From contig CM060851.1 in the NCBI GenBank assembly GCA_030737835.1, positions 6,905,348 through 6,969,347 on the forward strand: a DNA stretch of 64,000 bases. The letters are read 5' to 3'. The notes beneath the pieces are model-generated. The model had not been told where the DNA came from. It was given only the letters and a program-made list of their open reading frames with translations, and did no database searches. The position numbers were made by a program, and so were the translations under genes. Positions within the stretch are counted from its first letter, which is position 1; each line of letters begins with the position of its first letter. Positions 12,601 through 24,065 of the stretch are shown here, in pieces. Origin of the DNA: Acorus gramineus (taxonomy: Eukaryota; Streptophyta; Magnoliopsida; Acorales; Acoraceae).

Positions 12601-14432
12601 CTAGAGGAAATGGACGCAAAGATATTAAATAACAGGGCATTGGGTTAAGTGGTATGGACATGTGACAGTTCCCAGTGATTGCCCTGTGTGCCTGTAACAT
12701 TGAGTACAACTAGGTACTGTGGAATCGGCTGCTGACCGCAGAAATGGGAGGGTGCTCCAATCGGATGTGTAAGTGCCTTCTGAGAGGACTCTGGTTTTAT
12801 AGGACAATGAATCACATACCAAACCATTGAAAAATGACAATTTGATGTTGATGATGTATTTGTGGACACAATACAGATTCTTTTATTTTAATTGCTGATG
12901 AGGAATGTACAAGTTTTGCTTGGTTTTAAAATGTCTCTTAGGTAGTATGTTAAATTTTGGGGAAAATAATTACAACTTGTTGACAGTCATTTAATGAACT
13001 TGCTAGAAAAATATATAGAGCATGAGGTGTGACACATGGACATGCTACTTGAAGAAGAGAATCATCTACCAAGCGGTCCGACCTCCAGGCCTATAGGCAA
13101 TCTGAAAAAAATAGGAAAATTACAGAAGGTGAATGAGATGGAAATATTGATGGAGCCTTCATTGCATGCATGAACATAAGCAATGTTGGCTATTGAGTTG
13201 TCAATTGTGATTTGTGATTCACTTTTGCTATTCTTTCCCTCCCTTAACCGATGATGTCACTGAATATTCAAATATCCAAGAAAAAAACTTTTTCCTTCCG
13301 TTATTTACAACTTACAAGTACAGACATCTTGTCCTAGCTTTACAGTTATGTTTTCTCAGGCATGCATGGGTTGATCAGTTTTTTTTATAAATCCAACCTT
13401 ACTCATTACAGTGTATATCCATTTTTGTTTAAATTCTTCTCATTGTGGTCATGCACTCTTTCTGCCCTCTGTACAGAGCAATAGTCTTACATGTAAAAAT
13501 TGATACTTTAAGAATAAGCAATTACTTGCAGTCACATTGCTTAGAACTGGGATCTGTCTCCCATGGCTTTCAAAGCACGATGTGATGTGGTGGTAGCCAG
13601 GGAACTGGATCTTGGATTGTGACTGACAACTCTCACGCTTTTACTTCTTGTTGGAAGACTGTTGGTGTTTTCCCCCTTTCATAAGGACAGGAAGACACCA
13701 GTATCTGAGAATATAGGGACAGTTTAGATTTAAGTCTTTTTTGTTAAATGCGTGTTTACGGAAGGTAGATAGATCGTTGATCATGGTTTCACTAAAAGAC
13801 ATGCATCTGAGCCTATCTTTTTGTTGTAATATGGACCTTTTCTTTGTTAGTATATTGGTCATTGAATTGATTTCTTTAATCTGTGAAGTTAAATGAAAGC
13901 CATAACCACTATGTTTTTGGCACCAGATTTGACTGAATTAATTTTTGTTTAATACATGTAGACTCTAAAATCAACTCAAGCCATGGGCGAGGCCATGAAA
14001 GGAGTCACCAAGGCCATGGGACAGATGAACCGGCAGATGAATCTGCCCGCCCTGCAGAAGATCATGCAAGAGTTTGAGAGGCAGAATGAGAAGATGGAGA
14101 TGGTGACTGAGGTGATGGGAGACGCCATCGATGATGCCTTGGAAGGAGATGAGGAGGAAGAAGAGACCGAAGAACTCGTGAGTCAGGTCCTTGATGAGAT
14201 TGGAATCGACATTAATTCAGAGGTAACTTTTATAACATATCATCATCACATAATATGCTTCACCACTGTTCTACTGAGTTGAGTTTCCCCTACCCATTTA
14301 CAGCTCGTCAATGCACCATCGGCCAAGGTGTCTGCGCCAGCGGTGGCTAGCAAGGTTCCTCAAGCCGAGTCTGAAGACAACGGGATCGACACCGAACTAC
14401 AAGCCAGGTTAGATAATCTGCGAAAAATGTAG
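9665..14432 (+). CDS. VPS2: VPS2 / CHMP2A-type ESCRT-III subunit, five exons
   Basis: Exons: 9665-9701, 10034-10164, 12139-12243, 13962-14222, 14304-14432. All introns are GT-AG and phases join cleanly to 220 residues; the Arabidopsis VPS2.1 protein is about 225. The protein starts MSFLFGKRKTPAELLRENKR and contains QTLKSTQAMGEAMKGVTKAM. It shows the usual ESCRT-III charge split: a basic helical N-terminal half and an acidic C-terminal part (DALEGDEEEEETEELVSQVL). The end, ELQARLDNLRKM, fits the MIM1 motif that binds the MIT domain of the SKD1/VPS4 ATPase. VPS2 acts at the endosome membrane, where it caps or remodels ESCRT-III polymers during multivesicular body sorting. Intron 2 (1,974 bp) holds a LINE fragment. 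Intron 3 (1,718 bp) holds nothing recognised. Nothing in the frame is broken, so the gene is probably functional. Confidence 0.97.
10760..11174 (+). mobile_element. 5'-truncated LINE (L1-type) 3' end in VPS2 intron 2
   Basis: The segment encodes a decayed C-terminal tail of a plant LINE reverse transcriptase protein (SFVPITVWATWTAQNHLIFR, resembling the IWxxRNxxIF block after the RT zinc knuckle). It is followed by a 3' untranslated part with TTTGATATAAATTCAAGGCT and a 12-A tail ending at 11,174. 5' truncation plus an A tail is normal for LINE insertion. The same 3' signature (TTGATATAATTTAAGGCTT) occurs in the minus-strand LINE at 61.95 kb, so the two probably belong to one family. It runs parallel to VPS2. 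The stretch just upstream (10,500-10,740) is not recognised. Confidence 0.75.
12244..13961 (+). other. VPS2 intron 3, no recognised element
   Basis: This 1.7-kb intron runs from the donor GTAATG to the acceptor ACATGTAG. It contains no recognised gene, RNA or transposon end. Confidence 0.6.
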
Positions 14433-15154
14433 TAAATCCTACGCATCAGAGATTCACGACTTGTGATCACTGAGAGTGGGGTGAAAATGTTTTTATCTTG
14501 GATTCACTGTAATATATGATGATGTGGTGCCACTATATATATATCTGCATTATGTGTGATTATCATTGGAATATAATATCATCAAATTTGCTCTGATTTA
14601 TATGTTGGTTTGGAATCCTTGAGCAGCCATATATGTGTTCATTTATTGGTAATGGTAATTTAGAAAATGTCCGTTTGTGAATTTATATTAAAAAAATAAA
14701 ATATTTGGAATGATTTAAAAACTTACCTTCAGTTTTTTTGGATTGCATCATCTCTTATCCAAATTTGTCATGAATCTGCCAGTTGTGCGCCTTGCGTGCA
14801 TGGCTGCACACAACTCCTATTTGGGGTAGCGACATAAGTTATTCCATAATAGATAATTATATTAGTACATATAGAAAAATAAGTCATTTTAGTTTGACAA
14901 ATGGATAAGTGGTAGTTGTGGGGTTAAGTGGGGGGAAAGACAACGTATCATGTTTGATAAAAAAAATAATCAGGATAAAGTGCGGACAGTTGTCTTGATT
15001 TTGAAATGAAAATAGAGATTTTTTGTTCCACCTAAATGCTGGAGTAACATTTATCGTCACTTTTTATCTCAATTTTAACAAATGTAAATAATGATAAAAT
15101 TGATAGACTTTTCATCCCTTAAAATTAGGACAACTTATTTTCAAAACCTTAACC

Positions 15155-15480
15155 TCAAACTAACTCTATGTTTGGTTGTGTTTTTAGTTGTTCTCATTAA
15201 TAATAAAGTTTTTGTTGTTTGTTTGACCATGATAAAGTTATGAATAAAATGAGAATAAGATGTTAATTTTTTTTTTTATAAAAGATTAAAAATTGATTTG
15301 TCAAGTGGGCTTTTTAATTTTATAAGAGGTGATGATAGTTAATTTCACATGTAGGCATTCCTTGTAGTATAAGTAGAATAGATCGGGTTGAATGACACAA
15401 TTTCAGGGACCTGAAATAATAATATTAGTTTATTGTCACCAATTCTGACATAGCTATATTCTTTTATTCTTGGTGGAGCT
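15155..15480. repeat. MITE-like repeat, copy 1 of a family
   Basis: The stretch ends with TTCTGACATAGCTATATTC, has CAGGGACCTGAAATAA before it, and starts near TGTTTGGTTGTG. The same ending occurs at about 22,075-22,105 (TTCTGACATAGATATATTC). In inverse orientation it occurs at about 47,265 (AGCTATGTCAGAATAGATG) inside the terminal-inverted-repeat element at 47,173-47,653. The limits of this copy are not sharp. Confidence 0.45.
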
Positions 15481-15678
15481 ATGAGGTCTTGTGGAATCTT
15501 ATCCATCATGTATGATGGTAAACAAAGTGAAAAGTCAACAACAGCCTAAATACTTGTTCAAATAGTGAACTATATATGGAGGTGATTGCAGATATTCACC
15601 GAGTTATTATAAACTATCTAAACAGTATATATTAATGATTGATAAGCCATGTTGACATGGAAAATGTCATTGAATATC

Positions 15679-15890
15679 ATGTCAATATACATTGACATCA
15701 CTCTGTTGATATTAAAATGTAACTTATTAGCTAGGATTAGCACAAAACAATGTATATTAGCACATAAACAGATCTTATTTGGGAGAGCAGTCCCAGTGTC
15801 CCTTCCCTTCCATGAATGGCCTAGTTGGACTTGGAAATGCAAGGTTGGCATTAATTTTTCATTGAATATCATGTCAATATATATTGACAT
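15679..15890. repeat. Pair of 20-bp palindromes, 192 bp apart
   Basis: ATGTCAATATATATTGACAT at 15,871-15,890 is a perfect palindrome. The copy at 15,679-15,698 differs by one base. Both are preceded by the same CATTGAATATC, so a longer unit was duplicated directly. The spacer contains GGGAGAGCAGTCCCAGTGTC. Confidence 0.8.
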
Positions 15891-16404
15891 CAGAACTAGA
15901 CATCATGAACTAGACTCATAGTTTGCGTTTATGAGAATCACAACAGTGTTTCTACACATTCTAATCTCTAATATAAAATTCTGTGAAGGGGCAGAAAAAC
16001 CATGCACAGACCTATTTTTTTTATAATTCATATATTAAACTGACTTGTTAATTGATATAGTTAAATAGAATATATATCAAGGGCCGGCATCTTATTTAAA
16101 TCCACCATTCATGAAGGTGACAAACTGTGTTTTTTAGTGTTGCTTCCTTGGCACTTATCATTCATAACAAAATATTTATATATTTGTTATAGATATCTCC
16201 AAATTGTAAGTTTGAAACATACGAAGGGACAACATGTGCAATGCACATTCACTGTTCTGGCAGATGAGGATTGCTTGATAAATTTTCTTTATGTAGGGGG
16301 TTAAATGTAAGGGTGATGGCACTCTTTTATCAAATTTATTTTTTGAGAGGGGGCATAATGCAATAGAAATATGTAATTCGTCCGAGTGTCCAACCACTCA
16401 AAAT

Positions 16405-16735
16405 GGCATAACCCTAGGGGCTAGGGTCTGGTCTTGCATGGTATGGGTGACCCGGGGTCGTGTTAGATCTAACGCGCGTTGGACAATTAGATTATCCAAG
16501 GCGCTCATAACCATTCAATTTTATCATTTCAAAATAAAAATTATGACTTATATATTCTTTCATATTTAAAACTAAAATAGGATTAATTCAATTAAATTTC
16601 TATCTTTTTTTTTTAGGATTCTTCGTAACTTTATTTATTTTGAGGTAATACGATCAGACGACCAATGATGCATTGGACAATCCAACGCACATCGGACCTA
16701 ACCTGGTCCTTGCAATACTCCCACATGAACTCCTA
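16405..16735. repeat. Possible MITE with imperfect inverted ends
   Basis: The left part contains GTTAGATCTAACGCGCGTTG then GACAATTAGATTATCCAAGG. Read on the other strand, the right part contains GGTTAGGTCCGATGTGCGTT then GGATTGTCCAATGCATC, so the two ends match imperfectly in inverse orientation. It is GC-richer than its surroundings. Borders and target duplication were not resolved. Confidence 0.35.
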
Positions 16736-17411
16736 AAATATAGGTCTCCCATGCATTTTTATATATAAAAAAAAAATCTTTACATAATTAATAAATAACC
16801 ATATAAAAAGAAAGTAATAAGATTTGAGAGCCCCAACTCATTTGGGTGGGAACCCTAGGTGACTGTCAAATCTGACTAGGATGGAAGAACATTTTGAGCT
16901 CATCTATGAATGATGAGATTGACGAATCAATTCGTCGTTTTTTTTTAAAGGTAAATGGTAGGCGATCGCCTAAGTTATTCAAAGATAGGAAACGTCCAAT
17001 GAAACATACACAAGCAAAAGACAATGTCAAAGTAAAAGAGGTGTCGACTGGTAGCCCCAAGCCCGACAAACAGCTCAATGTAAAACTACTCCTCAATACA
17101 TAGTGTACCACCTGCAAAAGAAACTTGTCGTCCTGTACAGTGCACCCCTCAATCTCGAATCAGTTGTCGTTAAATAACTATATTTCAGAACTCATTTCCA
17201 AATGCTACTCAAAAGCAACTTTGATTCATTGTCAAGGATAGAATTGGCTTGAAAGAATTACAAAATTACAAATTTACATTCACCCCCCCATTAAAACTAA
17301 AATCAATGAATGACTCAACCCAAAAAAAACTTAAAACTCCACTAATAACCACAATTTCCAAACCAATACCAAAACCAACAAAAAAAGTCACCCCCTCCCC
17401 TCCCCCACTCC

Positions 17412-17891
17412 CTACGCCACCCCACCACCACCTCCACCCGAGGCGGCGATAGGTGAAGGCGTGGCGTCGGCGCGACAGAGCGGGCAATTCGAATGGGAGG
17501 AGAGCCACATGTCGATGCACTCGACATGATAACAGTGCAGGCACTCCGGCAGCAGCCTCACTTCCTCTCCGTCCTTGAACTCCGACAGACACACCGCGCA
17601 CATCGCCTCCTCACCTCCTCCGCCACCTCCTATAGGGACTTGTTTGCCGTATGTTAAGGAGGGGATCATATGTATATCGACGCGCAGGCTTGGGGAAGGG
17701 TCGACGTCGGAGGCAGAGGAGGAGGGAGGGAAATTGGTGGTGGTGGAGGGAGGAGGGGGGCGGCGGGCGGCGCACCAGCCAGCGGAGAGGCAGTGGTAGA
17801 GAGTGAGGACGGCGGCGGTGGACATGATGCCGACGACGGCCACGAATAAGGTGTTGTGGCTGAGGTCGGTGGGGGTGGTGGCATTGTCCAT
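17412..17891 (-). CDS. ATL-family RING-H2 E3 ubiquitin ligase, 159 aa, single exon
   Basis: The RING-H2 ligands are C98, C101, C117, H119, H122, C125, C136 and C139, with spacing C-x2-C-x15-C-x1-H-x2-H-x2-C-x10-C-x2-C. ATL hallmarks are present: Pro two residues before the third ligand (LLPEC), Trp four after the sixth (CIDMW), and CPLC at the end. A single hydrophobic segment at about residues 14-35 predicts an N-terminal membrane anchor. Residues 71-84 ([12 protein letters not shown]) sit where ATL proteins have the GLD region, though the GLD letters are not kept. The middle and end are Pro-, Ser- and Gly-rich. ATLs ubiquitinate targets at membranes, often in stress responses; the target here is unknown. 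The ATG follows the family's N-terminal layout. Intronless genes are normal for ATLs. Confidence 0.92.
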   Translation of the reverse strand: MDNATTPTDLSHNTLFVAVVGIMSTAAVLTLYHCLSAGWCAARRPPPPSTTTNFPPSSSASDVDPSPSLRVDIHMIPSLTYGKQVPIGGGGGGEEAMCAVCLSEFKDGEEVRLLPECLHCYHVECIDMWLSSHSNCPLCRADATPSPIAASGGGGGGVA

Positions 17892-18700
17892 TGTTGGTTG
17901 GATTGGGCGGGGGGGGAGGGGGGGGGGGTGGAGTCCTTGTTTTTTTGGGTGTGTGTGTGTTATTAGTTGTGCTTGGTGTTTTTTTTTTATTTGTTTATGG
18001 AACCAAGGTTGTTTTTGTAATGTGGGCGTTGGTTTCCATGATTGACTTTTTTTTTTTTGTTAAATAAGAAAAATGTTATATTTAATTTTTTTTTCTTGAA
18101 ACATCTTTAATTATATATTTAAATGTGGATTCAACCGTAAAATTAAATAAAAGTCATTCAAAAATCTTTTCAAACGTTACTCCACATTTTTAAAATCTTT
18201 TCAAACGTTGTACACAAAATGATGGTTGGAGACATACCATATTAAATAACGTTTATACTCAAATTTTAGTAAAATTTGAGTATATGTTTGAGTAAAGATT
18301 AAAGATGGTCTTAGTCTAACTTTTTAGTCTTAAATTTTTATTTGAGACCACGCGTGCGTGCAGGCATATATGTGAGAAATAATTTATTTTATTTTATTTT
18401 ATATGTTCTTTAAATGGTGCATAATATGAGAGACTAAAAAATGAGGTTATTTTTAGGATGGATGTAACAAAGCCATTTAAATAAAGAATTTTGATTACTT
18501 GAAAAAGATTTCAAAGCCATTTAAATAACATGAAAAAGATTTAACTAATCTGATAATGCCTGTTATCTGATTGGTCCACGTGAGATTGGGTCATGATCAA
18601 ATTTTATCACATCATTCTTTTTTCCTTATGATTGAATTGGAGAGATTTATATGCTAGGTGTTGATTCCCTGCGGGTCGTGCGGGTGCTGCGGGAAAAACC
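17892..18700. other. Upstream region of the ATL gene
   Basis: The first 60 bp upstream of the ATL ATG (minus strand) are a C-rich leader (G-runs on the + strand at 17,907-17,929). Further out are T-rich runs and a duplicated AAAATCTTTTCAAACGTT (about 18,160 and 18,192). No TATA box can be chosen with confidence, and no other gene is seen. Confidence 0.4.
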
Positions 18701-18704
18701 CACG

Positions 18705-18735
18705 CCGTCCGATTGATGGAATTTAAATCGGACGG
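18705..18735. repeat. Short hairpin CCGTCCGATT / AATCGGACGG
   Basis: Perfect 10-bp inverted arms (18,705-18,714 and 18,726-18,735) are separated by 11 bp. They are followed about 15 bp later by an oligo-T/oligo-A run. A matching hairpin with the same 11-bp spacer lies at 57,633-57,661. This suggests a transposon end or insertion-associated structure rather than a gene signal. Confidence 0.7.
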
Positions 18736-20470
18736 TCATCTGAATTTTTTTTAAAAAAAAACGTCACCAGCTGAACAGGTTCACTTCATCCCGACATCCC
18801 AATATCCCATGCGACTCCCCCCCTCTCCTTTTATGTGACAGAGATGAACCCAACCATCCTTAAAAAGGATTTTTCAATCATTTGATTCATCTCTGTTTAG
18901 AAGGTCTTGTTAGTTCAAATGTTTATCAAGTTTTAACCCTTTTTTTTTTTTTTTTTTTTAAGAATATAGAGACATTTTATAACTCAAAAGCATGAAGCTA
19001 CAGTAGGCTGAAATTTAAAATAAAACGAAGAGAAGATGGAAAAACATGAGAATAGGGTCCGACAGATAGTAAGTATATATATTTTTATAAAAATCATATA
19101 TATATTTTAATAAATTATGTATTTTTTTTTAAAATTAAATATATACTTCAACGAATTGAATGATTTCATTTATGAAAAGTATGAAAAATTTTGTAATAAG
19201 ATAGATATAGTATATAACTTTTATTTGGGATTGTAAAAATAAAACTGAGGAAGCAAAGACTTTTATTGAAATCGCCCCAATACAAACATATGATTTGAAC
19301 AACAGGTTTTACAAGTGTATTTGAACAGCAGGTTTCACACTCAATATCCACTAACATACTTTATTTGTAGGAAACAAAGAACTGTTGGACTAAAATATTT
19401 CATTCAGAATGCAAGATAGAACAAAATTCTGCATCAGTACAGTCTTTATAACTGTACACTCACATGTTAAAAGATGTATACATAAATTTTGATAAAACTT
19501 GTTACATTACCAAGTAAAGATAAATTACACATTTTGTTACAAAACAAATTAGCCCAAATGACAATAAGCAAGAAGAAAAAAGCTTTATCATGCTTTTTAT
19601 GTCCTCAATTTTTTCTTCATCATAACTTGGGTTCTATGGACTCCCACTTAGTAAAATCGTCGCCGAAGGGTGTTGGTGAGAGACTCGTCGAGTGTCGGTG
19701 AGAGCGTCGTCGGTTGCAGGTGTCACCTGTCAACAACGGTCGGTGACAAGAAAAGAGAGTAATTTTTTTTTTCTTCGTGGGAGAGCTGGGAGAGGGACTG
19801 GGAGGGGTCACAGGGGTCTCGGGATGGGTGACTGGGTGACCCGGTCAACAGGTGCGTTTTTTTTCTTTCAAACATCAGATAATCGTCCGATTCATGGAGT
19901 TCGATCCGAACATTTTCCGCACGGAATCATTTCCATATATATATATATATAGAGTTTCGATCGAACGAACTGAACATTTTTCTATATATATATAGAGAGA
20001 GAGAGAAAAAAAAAAAAAAAACAATCGGACGATTGGTATTTGAATATGCAAGATGAGATGCACGGCCATACAGTCACACCCAATCGTTTCTCTCTCTCTC
20101 TATATATATATATATGAATAAATATTTTATTTCTTTTATAAAAAAAATAACTAAGTATATAACTAAAACAATTAAATCACGTGTGGTTTACAAAAATGAT
20201 AAAAAAAAAAAAGACTAAACATAATCTTTTTTTCTTTCATGGAAAATTTAGGAACGTGAATCTCACTAATTGCTATCAAATATAAAAAACAATGTCACTT
20301 GTTGGAGTACATGAGAATGTCAAAATCTGGATGTGATGCGCGTGTGTAAATGTTTTTAGAAGAAAAAAATGAAAAATGTCAAATTATGTGTGTGTGTGTT
20401 ATATGAGAATGGTAGGTATTTGATCTAGATTGTATTACAGGGAATGCTCAAAGGAAAATACAGAGGAAGA
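18736..20470. other. Intergenic, simple repeats only
   Basis: The stretch holds long T runs (18,942-18,959), TA and GA microsatellites (19,937-19,951, 19,982-20,010, 20,090-20,115) and a 12-bp inverted pair AATCGTCCGATT / AATCGGACGATT at 19,881-19,892 and 20,023-20,034 around one of them. No gene was recognised. Confidence 0.5.
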
Positions 20471-20479
20471 GTCAGATGC

Positions 20480-21337
20480 ATGCCCGACCCTAGATATAAG
20501 CCGAGTAGGCCATTGCCTAGGGCCCCCACCTCATTTAGGATCCTCAATCAGGAAAAAAAAATCTATAAAAATAATAATCTAATTGTTAAATTAACATATG
20601 AATTTATTTATTTATTTATAAAATTGATCATATCTTTGTTTTAATAATTTTCTTTAAAAATAATTTTATTTCATTAATATACATCCCACATCATCATCTT
20701 AAATTTAATTGCAAGTTAATTTTTTTTCTTTATGATTCATCACTTTTGTATTAGGTTTTTTTAAAAAATTATACATTGCTTTATTTTGATTTCCTTTGAT
20801 ATCTAATTAATATTTATTTATTTATTTCATATTTTTATAGGATTTTTCGTTAATATTAATAAGAATGTTTTTTAACAAATCAATAAATTAAAATGAATCC
20901 CAAGAATTAACTAATTTTTGGCATTTAAAACAAAAAATTTCATTTCCTATTATCTTTTTCGGTGAGCTTTATTTTTTTTTATTTTTTTTCTTTCTTCTAA
21001 TTTTTAATTTTTACGAAACCGGTTTTTTCTTTGTATTTTTTCATTTGTATTTTTTTTTTGTTTTGACTTTGTAACTATAGTAAGAAAGAAGCTTTTTTAT
21101 TTTAACAAAACATTGAGCATTAAAATATCATGTGACTCATAATTGACCATGTTCATAACATATTTGAAAAACAATTTAAAAAGACATGATTAGTTGATAA
21201 AAATTAAAAATTTATTTAAAATATTTTTTAAAATTATGTAATACTCATTAATAGTTTTTATGTAAATAAATTAGGACCTCAAATCAGAAATTCACCAAAA
21301 GCCTCCTCTAAAATCATAAATTTCAGGACCAGCCCTG
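20480..21337. mobile_element. Decayed hAT-type non-autonomous element
   Basis: The left end has CCGACCCTAGATATAAGCC then TTGCCTAGGGCCCCCACC. The right end reads, on the other strand, CAGGGCTGGTCCTGAAATTT. The same style of terminus, CAGGGCCGGCCCTG followed by GCAATTGCCTAGG, occurs at 31,171, where an exact 8-bp target duplication supports hAT. Here the left terminus is mutated and no clean duplication is visible. The interior is AT-rich without coding. Confidence 0.5.
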
Positions 21338-23518
21338 GTTAGAAGTAGGGGAGAAATCTACCAAACCCTTCTGAAATACACTGGACTACTCTCAATGGAG
21401 ATAATCCCCCCTGGAAAAACACTTTCTTGACGTCAGTACAAAAAACACCCCATTCTCGAATACAATTAACCACCATTGCTCTCAAACATTCTTAAGGTAT
21501 ACTTTGTGCCCCTAAAGATCAAGTGGTTTTGAGAGATCCACAGTGCCCACAGATATAATAGCAACAAATTATATTAACAAAAACACCCCATTCTCAAATT
21601 ATATTAACAAATAATATTGAAGCACCCTGTAATATCAACCACAGCTGATGGAAAGTGAAATTAACAAATAATATCTTCCATTTTCTGATGATTCTGCCAT
21701 GGGCACTTGTCCAATTAGTCATTCTTGTTCTTTTAATTCAATATATAAAATTTCTAAGGCCATGTAAGTCACGTTGGAATAGATTATTATTCCCATGTGA
21801 GAACGAATTATACAATTTTCTATTTGATTACATTTTTAGTTATTTTTATTAGAAAATGTAATAATATATATTTTTATTTTTTTTTCATTGATCATGTATA
21901 AGTTGTAAATAAAATGTGAATAATGAATTATAAAAGGTAAACAATTGATATGACATGTGAGCTCCTGATTGATATAAGATAATGACATGTGAGTAAACAG
22001 ATGAGCCTCATTATACCAGTAGAATAAATCATGTGAAATAACATAATTTTTCAGGGATATAAATTTATTCTCACATATTCTGACATAGATATATTCATTT
22101 ATTCATTACAAACAAACATGCTTTAATTTTAAGCATATTTCATTTCTATTCCACCTCATAATCCATCAATTCTGCTACCCAAATAGGAAATTAAGGGAAT
22201 ACATATTTTATTAGAAAAAATATTAAAAAAACGTAATCAATTCATTCAATTTTAAATCAATTTTTATGTTTTTATTAACACAAGTTAAAATACTCTCTTC
22301 GGATTTGAAAAACTATCATGGGGACTAGCATAAAGGATTGGGGCACTTGCACTAGAAGGGGGAGGTTGAGGGTATTCAGCTCGAGGAGGAAAGAATGCAC
22401 ATTTTGGACTGATAAGTGGGTGGTTTGGTTTGGGGTGCGAGGTGGTAGAAACCTTAACCCCCTCCCTGATATATTACTCCGTCGTGAGCTCCCTCCTCTT
22501 TCCCCTTGCTCTCTGTTTTTTGTTATGTTCTTTTGTGTGTTTTTTTTTCTCCCTATCCTCAATTCAGTCATGTTCTATTTTAATTTAGAATTGAAATAAA
22601 GATACTCACAATTCTCAAAAATATATATATGTGAATAATTAAAATAATAATACTAATCAAATAAATTTCTCTGGGTCAATCCATCATATTCAAATAAGAT
22701 TAATGATGCATGCAATCTTATATATTTGCAGTTTGTTTCATGATATTCATAAGTTTTGATTGTTTTTATGATATTATGTTTATTAAAATAATGAATATAC
22801 CTCTAGCGGTTCCAATGTAAGTCTCGTAATATATATATATATATATATATATATAACAAAATAAATGCACACAGGCCATGCTCATCACGGAGTAGAGGAC
22901 GAAGTTGCTTGGCCTTGGGTTGACCACTTACCAACCCGGCCTTTTCTCTCTTTCCTTTATTTGGGCGTTTTTTTTTTTTATCTCTCTCTCTCACATCCCT
23001 TGTAACCATATTCAGACATCATCTATATTGATTTTGTTGATTGGAATAGATGTGCTCGCAAGTTCCTTAAAAAAAAAAAATGCCTTATAAAATAATTTGG
23101 ACTGTATAAAAAGGTTGTACATGACAATGTCCTCCATGAAATGTCACTTTTACCCCCCACATTGAACAAGGTGGACCAATCTTTAGAATAATTTGGGTTT
23201 TGCCTAAGTTTGGGAATTGTAGTCTGATCAGGCCTCGGCCCAAAAGATATTGGGCCGGATCACTACCAGGCATTTTTTATGAGATATAAAGTTAGAGATG
23301 GACTTCAAATTCGACACAAGTCAAATATCCACAGATGAAAAGTTCTGTAATATCATGAATCCAAGTAGGTTATTTTTAGATTAAAGGTTTCATTGATCCC
23401 ATTAGTTTGACTTTGAATGGGAAAGTTTGTAAGACTGAATTATTGAATCCTAATTATTGACCCCTTATGTCCAATCCACTTTGGTAATGTCAGCCAATTG
23501 TTATGCAAAGCCTTTTTT
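21338..23518. other. Intergenic with one MITE relative and a TA microsatellite
   Basis: About 21,690-22,105 resembles the repeats at 15.2 and 47.2 kb (shared CAGGGA...TTCTGACATAG ending). A TA microsatellite lies at 22,830-22,855. The frame at 22,318-22,599 (+) has no recognised relative. No gene call is justified. Confidence 0.4.
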
Positions 23519-24065
23519 AAAAAGAGAAATCCATACAACCCTCTAAAATCTGATTGAAATTCATGTAGCCCCCTGACTTTTCTTAAAAGACATAAAACTC
23601 CCTCAAAACACCTAGTAAATTTAAATAACCATCTGAATAAAATTTTCGTTAATAGATAATGAATATTTTGTGAATACTTCATTTGGTTAACCCTGATTGA
23701 ATATACAATATACTAAAAAACCACTACAATATGTTAAAAATGTGAAAAATCTTTAAAAAGTAACGATTTTACCATCTCTGGATATATTATAAAACTTTAT
23801 CCGAATAGATAAAATTGTCATTTATAAAAAAAAATTCGTATTTTTAACACATTGTAGGGTTCTTTTGATATATTGTGTTTTCTACCAAGGTTAACCAAAC
23901 ATAATATTCATAAAATATTCAGCATCTGTAAAGTAAATTTTATTCAGGGGGTTATTCGGATTTACTAGGTGTTTTCACAGAGGTTATATGGATTTTAAGA
24001 AAAGCTAGAGGGTTATATGGATTTTAGTGAATTTACTAGGGGTTATATGGATTTTTCCCTTTTGA
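23519..24065. mobile_element. Foldback MITE, two inverted arms of about 200-270 bp
   Basis: The left arm starts AAAAAGAGAAATCCATA and contains CACCTAGTAAAT, GAATAAAATTTTCGT and ATTTGGTTAACC. The reverse complement of the right arm contains GGAAAAATCCATATAACCCC, CACCTAGTAAAT, GAATAAAATTTACTT and GTTTGGTTAACC in the same order. Almost the whole element folds into one hairpin. The right arm has an extra internal duplication of the ATCCATATAACCC unit. No target duplication was resolved. Confidence 0.75.

Larger units (their letters stand above)
14433..17411. other. Intergenic region between VPS2 and the ATL gene
   Basis: The first ~150 bp are the likely VPS2 3' UTR. The rest holds a MITE-like copy (about 15,155-15,480), two palindromic repeats (15,679-15,890), a possible inverted-repeat MITE (about 16,405-16,735) and AT-rich spacer. 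A short open frame at 16,894-17,103 (+) and its complement look like chance frames. Confidence 0.5.

Noticed and set aside
17266..17884. Several other frames over the ATL gene on both strands
   Set aside because: Shadows of a GC-rich gene; only the 17,412-17,891 minus frame has a complete RING-H2.
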